64,000 bases of DNA from the NCBI GenBank assembly GCA_037447655.1, contig JBBHKE010001017.1, forward strand, positions 136,430 through 200,429, written 5' to 3'. Shown here one piece after another: positions 59,761 through 64,000 of this stretch (the first letter of the stretch is position 1; every line of letters starts with the position of its first letter). The notes below the pieces were generated by a model. That model made no database searches. It had not been told where the DNA came from and saw only the letters and a program-made list of their open reading frames with translations. The translations under genes were made by a program, and so were the position numbers. This DNA is from Zygnema cylindricum (taxonomy: Eukaryota > Streptophyta > Zygnematophyceae > Zygnematales > Zygnemataceae).

Positions 59761-60269
59761 TAATTTCACGTGCCCATGTTTGTATCAATCATTATATACC
59801 CGAGACACGCATCAAATGATAAAACATCATTGGCTTTCATTTGTACGAATAGTATAAGCATGATAGATTTTTAGAAAACTTTAGGTGGAATCCCACCTTA
59901 AATGTATTTTGTCGCGTCACTCCTCTTGTTTCGTGGAAATTAGAGAATAAGGTGGTTTTGGCTGACCTGTCAAGCACTGCCACGGTTTGGTGCCACGTGG
60001 AAAGTGGAAGCTTCCCCTTGATTAGCAAGAGGTTCTGGCTCGAAGTCCAAGAAAATAAGTGAATGCCGTAACTCAACTTTAATCGCACTAAATAGCAAAA
60101 TGCGAACTTTATAAAGATCTCTGTAAAGTACATTTTGTGCGAACAGATTTGCTACAGAAAAGGTACATAGAAATGCAGGAGAAAGCCCCGTACAGTACTG
60201 GAAATGTCACGGCGTCGCCGTGCAATTCATCATAGGTGTCCAGAAAAGGATAATGCCATGTGTCAATTA

Positions 60270-61392
60270 CACCGTGTATCGCTATTAGTGTTAATATTTT
60301 TTTCGCCACTTAAAACATCTTTTAACCGTACACACTTTTCCGATATTTAATTTCCTAGTGTTGGGTATCGAGGACCCATTTCCGATATTCGATATATGTC
60401 GAATTTCAGGTACCCGATATTCAATATATCGCCTCGATATATCGAATTTCAAATCATCGCGATATATCGCCGATATATCGTATTGTCGATATATCGAAGC
60501 TGAAAAAAAAAAATAATAATAATAATCCCACAGGTTTTCAAAGCCTCATGACTTCGGACAAAGTGACTGTAAAATCTTTGCCGGAAAGAAATACGGTTTT
60601 TTCCTGAAAGTCAGCGGAGTGAAGAGATCTCTGAGGTACATTGACGAGGTACACTTGTGAAGTACACGTACGTCAAAAGCAAGTACGATTTCCCATACGA
60701 AAAAGGTCGGTTTCTAGATGTTTGATGATTCTTGAGATTTGATAGTCAGCTTACGTGGAGCCATTCATATCAGAACACGTATGTAAAACTAATTTAGAAA
60801 CGATACGCGATGTACCCGATGCCTCTGTAATACATAAATTTTGCTGTCCGTACTATTACAGAGACCTCCTCGTGTAACCATACCCCAAAAAAGCAATCAT
60901 TAGAAGTACAGAATTAGTACTTTTTTGTCCGTTACATTTTGCGGCGTCTACCTTTAAGTCACGGAACGAAAATCACGGCGTACGTGGCGTATTAGACAAT
61001 TTGACTAAGACGACAAGATGTAGTACATTTTAAATTCGATGATGACGCAAAATGTACTTCTCTTTTTTTCTATTTTATTGTACGGTTGAAACTTACGCGG
61101 TACGGCTCTAAGTTTTACAGGAAAACGACAGAATAAAACCCTTACTTAAGCACACAGAGACGCACCCTTAGTGTTAATATTTTTTTCGCCACTTAACTAA
61201 AGCTTAAAGCCACTTAACTTAATTAAAACATCTTATAACCGTACACACTTTTCCGATATTTAATTTGACAGCCAATCGGAAGATGAGAATCATACCTTTC
61301 AATCTCAACCGTCAGATCTACAATTTGACATGTGTGTACGGAGAAAAGATAAGTGGCGAAAAAAACATTAACACTATTAGCGATTTACGGTG
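60270..61392. mobile_element. Composite MITE with internal insertion
   Basis: TIRs CACCGTGTATCGCTATTAG and (reverse) CACCGTAAATCGCTAATAG. The internal motif TTTTTTTCGCCACTTAA...CCGTACACACTTTTCCGATA occurs twice (60290-60352 and 61175-61265). About 820 bp of foreign sequence separate the copies, including a member of the CACATGGGAAC-end family. Confidence 0.75.
60366..60500. repeat. CGATATATCG palindromic repeats
   Basis: Clustered self-complementary units CGATATATCG, GATATATCGAATTTC and CGATATTC inside the insertion. Could be a short satellite or a protein-binding array. Confidence 0.8.
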
Positions 61393-61600
61393 CAACTGCC
61401 CTGTAATTGGCTAACTGCCCGGTTAAGGTCGGAACGGTGAAATCTTGATGTATATGCGGAACAGTTCGTGTAGCCGAGCCTATACAAGATCCGGTACGCT
61501 TTATCGGATTGTATTGGAAATGGTTAATCGGATCGTTAATATCGCATATTTTTCCGATATGAAACTTGCACTTTTTCCCAAAACTCTGGATATACACCAG

Positions 61601-61696
61601 CGAGCCCTACGAGCTGACCTGGCAAAGCTTCTTCAGCTGACACGTCCCTACTTTGACTTCGACGATGATGTCTCCATGGGACCACTTCGACCCTAG
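61601..61696 (+). CDS. Possible terminal exon of an unknown gene
   Basis: After an acceptor-like TATACACCAG the frame reads RALRADLAKLLQLTRPYFDF, then DDDVSMGPLRP and TAG. The composition is protein-like and the 3' flank is ordinary, but no upstream exon was found because the sequence before it is the composite MITE. The frame also stays open upstream to 61445. Confidence 0.3.
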   Translation, partial: RALRADLAKLLQLTRPYFDFDDDVSMGPLRP

Positions 61697-62001
61697 CTTC
61701 CAGTAGAGTTGCAGGGATTCAGAACTTCTTGTTGAATATTGGCTTTCTGCAGTTTCCAGCAGCCATGAGGCTGTAGCTTTATTTTAGACGGAGGATTGTC
61801 ACTGCTACAGCTTTAGTACCAGGTTTCCTTTGTACAGAAAAGTTAATCAAGGAAATTTCTCCGCAGAAATCTCAGCAACAGAAATTCCCTGCGCAAGATC
61901 TTAGCAGAAAAAGCTGTTTGAGTGTTTGTACCTTCTTTATTTCTTTTATTCTGCATATTCCTTTCTAGACATATTTTTTTCTGTGAAAACTATTTGCAAA
62001 G

Positions 62002-64000
62002 ATGGTTGAATCCGAGACTTTTGCTTCATCTTCTACGTTGAAAGCAGCTGCTCTTCTTGACCAGATGAAAGATCATTTGGCAACGGAGGCAGGAGAAGAA
62101 TTAAAGCAGAAAGTTGGATTTGTGTATCAGCTTAACATTGGACCAAAGGTATTTTTTGTTAGTATCTCTCAAGCTATTGATTTCATATAATTATGTGATA
62201 GACTGGGTGCGGCAAGGGTTATGTAGTATGTATATATTGATGTATGTAGATAGATATAAAATAAAATTGTCCATTAATGTATAAACTGTAGCCGTGGCCT
62301 AATGCAAGAGAATACTTTGTCTGTCTCTCTACTGTGGTGAAGGAATTTTTTCACCAATATTTGCATAAACTTGGAAAAAGTAAAACCTCAAATCAGAAAG
62401 TTTGATTGAGTGGCATTAACATTTGCCGCTTGCGTCGCACATTTTTTGTTGATTTTTTTGCAAAATTCATTAGTAATCAGATAAGGTCATGCTAAAGATT
62501 TTTTTTTTTTTTTTTTTTACTTGTCAAATTTACTACTCTCATATGACATGTCTCTCGATTTCGCTAAACTGTTTAGGATTTTTTGTTTCTGTGATAGTCA
62601 TATGTGACTTTGCTTCAATTGCTTTGAAGTTATGCCTGGACTGCTGGCAGTACGTAATTGGAAATTGTTAAATTGATTTTTTTAATCAAATGTAGGTTTT
62701 CAACATTGTGGATTTTTATAATAAAATCGCTGTTAATTGTTTCCTAGAGTGTCTGTGGTTACCATCAGGAATTACACTGTCCATCGCCATAAGTGTTTAT
62801 GTTCGAAATCTAAATATACCTGTTAATAACATTGGACTTGAATCGCTGATGTCATTTTTTCTTTAATAAGTAGTATTATTGATACTGATTTCAATTTAAT
62901 ATTAATAATTGCTTTGCATTAATATTACTAAATTAATGTAATTGGTATCAAGTTCAACCGATAGTTCTTTTATGCTAATAGCGTTGGGCAGTGTACTTGC
63001 ATGGATAGTCTTCCTCAATATATCACATTGATATTGGATTAGTGAATTATTAACGTTAACACTTGGCTAGAAATAACCACACTTAAATACGTTTTGCCAC
63101 GTGGCTCATATGGGCCACTTAACTTATTTTATGATTCCGGGCAAAAATAATAAGATTGGAATTAGAGTTATAACTCTATTAGGGATGTAAGGTGTGCTTG
63201 TATGGACGAAGTGATCAATGATCTATGAGACTTATGGACATCAGCTTCTTCCTCTCCTCCTCTCCTCCTCTCCTCTCCTCGTCTCCTTCTCGCCTTCTCT
63301 TCCTCTCCAACTCTTCCTCTCTTCCTCTTCCTCTCTCTCCTCTCTCTCCCCTCCCTTTCCTCCCGCTCCCCTCCCTTTCCTCCCTCTCTTGGCTTTGTGA
63401 CTTCTGATGTTGCAGAAAATGGGTTTTAACGATGAAATATACGTTGTCGACCTGAAGAACAGCACAGTTACCAAAGGTAAATTTTCTGGCGGCATTTGTT
63501 TTTTGTTCCAGATTTTGGCAGCTAGCATCTTACTTCGTTTATTTTTTGTTGTTTTCGTTTCACCTGTATTAATTGAATGCTTTCTAAAGTGAAAGGTCAA
63601 TTTTGAAGGTAGTTTCTTGTAATATGTTGTAAAGATGAATGGCGTCCTTGATCAGTGAGTTAGTAATTCATCTTTAGAAAGAAGCTTGGTCTTAACTCAC
63701 CATTGATCATTTTTTGCTTCTTGTTCGCTTTTTTTTTTCTCATTTTTTTGTTTCAATGTGAGAAATGAAGTTGCAAAGTTTTGGTTTACTTAAAAAATGC
63801 GAGCATAACAGAAAAATTACCAATCGCTAACTTAGGAATTGAGGGTGTTTGCTTTCGCATTTTTTTGTTTTAATTTGGGAGATGAATTGTATAGTTTTGC
63901 TTAAGAACAAAAATGCCCGCATGTTAACAAAAAAACTTATCAATTCCGAATTCTTTCATGGTTTTTGTGTAGGAGCATATGAAGGAAATCTGGGTGTCAC
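62002..64000 (+). CDS. SCP2: SCP2 sterol carrier domain protein, 5' exons
   Basis: Three exons are visible: 62002-62148, 63416-63476 and 63973 to the window end. ATG at 62002 has good context (AAGATGG). The product starts MVESETFASSSTLKAAALL, then DQMKDHLATEAGEELKQKVG and FVYQLNIGPK. Exon 2 adds KMGFNDEIYVVDLKNSTVTK, and exon 3 GAYEGNLGV. Junctions CCAAAG|gtattt, TTGCAG|AAAATG (phase 0) and CCAAAG|gtaaat, TGTAG|GAGCA (phase 1) fit GT-AG. The order helix, beta (FVYQLNI), beta (YVVDLK), then TKG.YEG follows the small single-domain plant SCP2, which binds and moves lipids in peroxisomes. The C-terminal half and any peroxisomal signal lie beyond the window. Intron 1 holds two MITEs and a CT-rich tract. 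Confidence 0.92.
62775..62993. mobile_element. TA-target MITE in SCP2 intron 1
   Basis: TIRs CACTGTCCATCGCCATAAG and (reverse) CACTGCCCAACGCTATTAG with TA on both sides, 219 bp. Confidence 0.8.
63008..63200. mobile_element. Second MITE in SCP2 intron 1
   Basis: Right end CTCTATTAGGGATGTAAGGTGTG. The interior (TTAACACTTGGCTAGAAATAAC, GGGCCACTTAACTTA) resembles the copies at 27602 and 12402. The left end is unclear. Confidence 0.5.
63240..63395. repeat. CT-rich tract before SCP2 exon 2
   Basis: About 155 bp of CTCCTCTCC/TTCCTC repeats ending ~20 bp before the acceptor at 63415, an expanded polypyrimidine tract on the coding strand. Confidence 0.9.

Overview
This is a repeat-dense eukaryotic nuclear window. 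GT-AG introns, a short plant-type SCP2 gene, and Ty1-copia elements whose primer-binding site matches the anticodon arm of plant initiator tRNA-Met point to the green lineage (streptophyte). A large-genome charophycean alga or an early land plant would fit, but the species is an inference. Most of the sequence is transposable elements, satellites and degenerate tandem repeats; the recognisable genes are split into small exons.

Layout. (i) 0.3-6.1 kb, minus strand: exons of an unrecognised Gln/Met/Gly/Pro-rich protein, with (GA)n and tandem arrays in its introns. (ii) 6.5-24.5 kb: nested transposons. Two inverted-repeat families frame a gag-only LTR element on the plus strand (element C, 7568-12117) and a decayed Ty1-copia element on the minus strand (element A, 13900-23747). 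Element A is interrupted by a younger related element (element B, 17101-21447) with 5-bp target duplications and a single 660-codon ORF that joins Gag to an RNase H remnant. (iii) 25-33 kb: a 730-bp hAT-like element, many TA-target MITEs, and a four-exon gene for a small basic protein (28096-30479). (iv) 33.5-43.4 kb: a tRNA-derived SINE pair and two foldback elements of about 1.4 kb, one carrying MITEs nested two deep. I recognise no gene between 36.9 and 43.9 kb. (v) 44-45.4 kb: exons of a MaoC/HTD2-like hot-dog hydratase. (vi) 48.9-55.2 kb: the C-terminal exons of DNA-PKcs (end of FAT, kinase and FATC), between AAGAG satellites and beside an assembly gap. (vii) 56.0-58.4 kb, minus strand: a four-exon Lin0512-family gene. 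(viii) 59-64 kb: a degenerate satellite, a composite MITE, and the first three exons of SCP2, which runs off the window.

The host genes do not form a pathway; they look like ordinary housekeeping genes scattered through repeats. The most unusual structural theme is that several 3' splice sites lie at the edge of tandem arrays whose units copy the acceptor, and in one case the first ~17 codons of the exon. Other notable points are half-tRNA priming shared by all three LTR elements, and a Gag-only derivative that has inserted into a member of its own apparent helper family. All calls come from reading the sequence by eye; no database search was run.
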